Assembly (NCBI GenBank): GCA_013815465.1
Contig: JACDGE010000016.1
Coordinates: forward strand, 1-35,945
Source of the DNA: Alphaproteobacteria bacterium
Lineage (GTDB): Bacteria > Pseudomonadota > Alphaproteobacteria > UBA9655
Direction: 5' to 3'
DNA: 35,945 nucleotides
A program made the translations under genes and the position numbers. The number at the start of each line of letters is the position of its first letter. Positions within the stretch are counted from its first letter, which is position 1. Positions 35,316 through 35,945 of the stretch are shown in pieces. The notes below the pieces were generated by a model that was given only the letters and a program-made list of their open reading frames with translations, was not told where the DNA came from and did not search any database.

Positions 35316-35939
35316 TTAACATTTATAAATAGTAACCCCAAGATTTTTCAAATGATTTTCGAAATAGTTTTTAAATATGTTGATGTTTCTAAGCCTCCTA
35401 CCTGTTACGCTTTTTTTAATACAAAAAAACGTATTAACCTTGGGCCCAACAATTTCTGGAAAAATGTGCACGAGCTCATTACTATAAAATTTATTAGCTT
35501 CAATTGGAGAAGAACATATACCTAATCCATTTACAGCAGCATCAAAAATACCTTTAGTCGAGTTCATTGTCAAAATAGGCTTTAATTTTGGCAAACCATA
35601 ACCTATTCCTTTTAAGTGCCAATTAATATCATCAAAATAAGTGAACTTGTGTTCTCCATATCCTATGATTCGATGTGACAGGAGATCATCTGGGCATTTT
35701 GGCATTCCCATTCTCTTAATATACTCTTTACTCGCAAATAATCCATGCTGATAGGTCGCAAACCAGACCTTCATAAAGTTTTCCGAATCTCCAAAGGGCC
35801 TAACAAGAACATCTGCAGCATTTTCTTCCTCTTTTGTAAGGGTATCGGAGGAAGTTATGTGTAAGCTGTTACATTTTGAGCTCTGAGAGGGGGATTGGTT
35901 CGACCTATTTAAGGTGAGACAGGTTGATTTTCTATGCAA
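35316..35939 (-). CDS. LysR-type substrate-binding domain, N-terminal part missing or beyond the window
   Basis: 207 residues. From about residue 32, SSDTLTKEEENAADVLVRPF and later GLFASKEYIKRMGMP, CPDDLLSHRIIGYGEH and FDAAVNGLGICSSP match the periplasmic-binding-like half of LysR regulators. The DNA-binding helix-turn-helix is not included. The first 28 residues are Ser/Asn-rich and unlike LysR. The frame is open to the window edge, so the gene may continue or may be a fragment after a frameshift. The low-GC, Lys/Asn-rich text resembles the accessory genes rather than the core ones. Target genes are unknown. Confidence 0.65.
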   Translation of the reverse strand: MHRKSTCLTLNRSNQSPSQSSKCNSLHITSSDTLTKEEENAADVLVRPFGDSENFMKVWFATYQHGLFASKEYIKRMGMPKCPDDLLSHRIIGYGEHKFTYFDDINWHLKGIGYGLPKLKPILTMNSTKGIFDAAVNGLGICSSPIEANKFYSNELVHIFPEIVGPKVNTFFCIKKSVTGRRLRNINIFKNYFENHLKNLGVTIYKC

Positions 35940-35945
35940 TAAAAG

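Noticed and set aside
35068-35319. 83-codon plus-strand frame between the MarR and LysR genes, and a short METQAPMGSL frame in it
   Set aside because: No recognisable domain and no consistent frame; it overlaps the MarR promoter. The gap otherwise shows only AT-rich sequence.

Overview
The window looks like a chromosomal piece of an AT-rich alphaproteobacterium with a host-associated lifestyle. This rests on content: a short prolyl-tRNA synthetase, an NDUFS4-like complex I accessory protein, a large MaeB malic enzyme, an mlaF-radA-cvpA-SDR block and a kdsD-lptC-lptA-lptB block. Broken genes, decaying paralogues, dispersed palindromic repeats and many small secreted proteins point to an intracellular or endosymbiotic lineage, perhaps Holosporales-like. 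That placement is inference; no 16S gene is present.

Layout. 1-914: truncated serine hydrolase. 984-7009: cell-shape cluster on the minus strand (mreB-mreC-mreD-mrdA, then rodA), interrupted by an opposite-strand gene for a tiny cysteine-rich secreted protein. 7128-7801: two small membrane proteins, the second frameshifted. 7920-12984: accD, then prmA-aminopeptidase P, a DciA-like gene and mutY. 12981-14625: an accessory island with a histidine-rich secreted protein and a small lipoprotein, bracketed by two inverted copies of a 131-133 bp MITE-like element. 14733-18573: mgtE, maeB and tRNA-Leu(GAG). 18714-20082: two overlapping prepilin genes. 20199-21229: a secreted-protein gene with two decayed paralogous copies. 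21359-22577: tRNA-Val(GAC), NDUFS4-like gene, gmk. 22684-23664: secreted protein of unknown role. 23906-27652: mlaF-radA-cvpA-SDR. 27723-33194: tRNA-Leu(CAG), rnd-like gene, kdsD-lptC-lptA-lptB, proS. 33303-33512: phosphatase-family remnant. 33585-35054: MarR-DUF1398-Tag operon. 35316-end: LysR substrate-binding fragment.

How it fits together. Most of the window is envelope and housekeeping work: cell elongation (Mre, PBP2, RodA), LPS precursor synthesis and export (KdsD, LptC/A/B), lipid trafficking (MlaF), fatty-acid initiation (AccD), DNA repair (MutY, RadA, Tag) and central metabolism (MaeB). The accessory material sits in gaps between these blocks and consists mostly of exported proteins (histidine-rich, cysteine-rich, prepilin-like, and three with an F-[AS]-M-E signal-peptide exit). 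I see no CRISPR array, prophage, intact transposase or recognisable new defence system. The most unusual items are the MITE-bracketed histidine-rich island, the paralogue array, the homopolymer frameshift at 7614-7620, and the predicted leaderless MarR promoter with palindromes.
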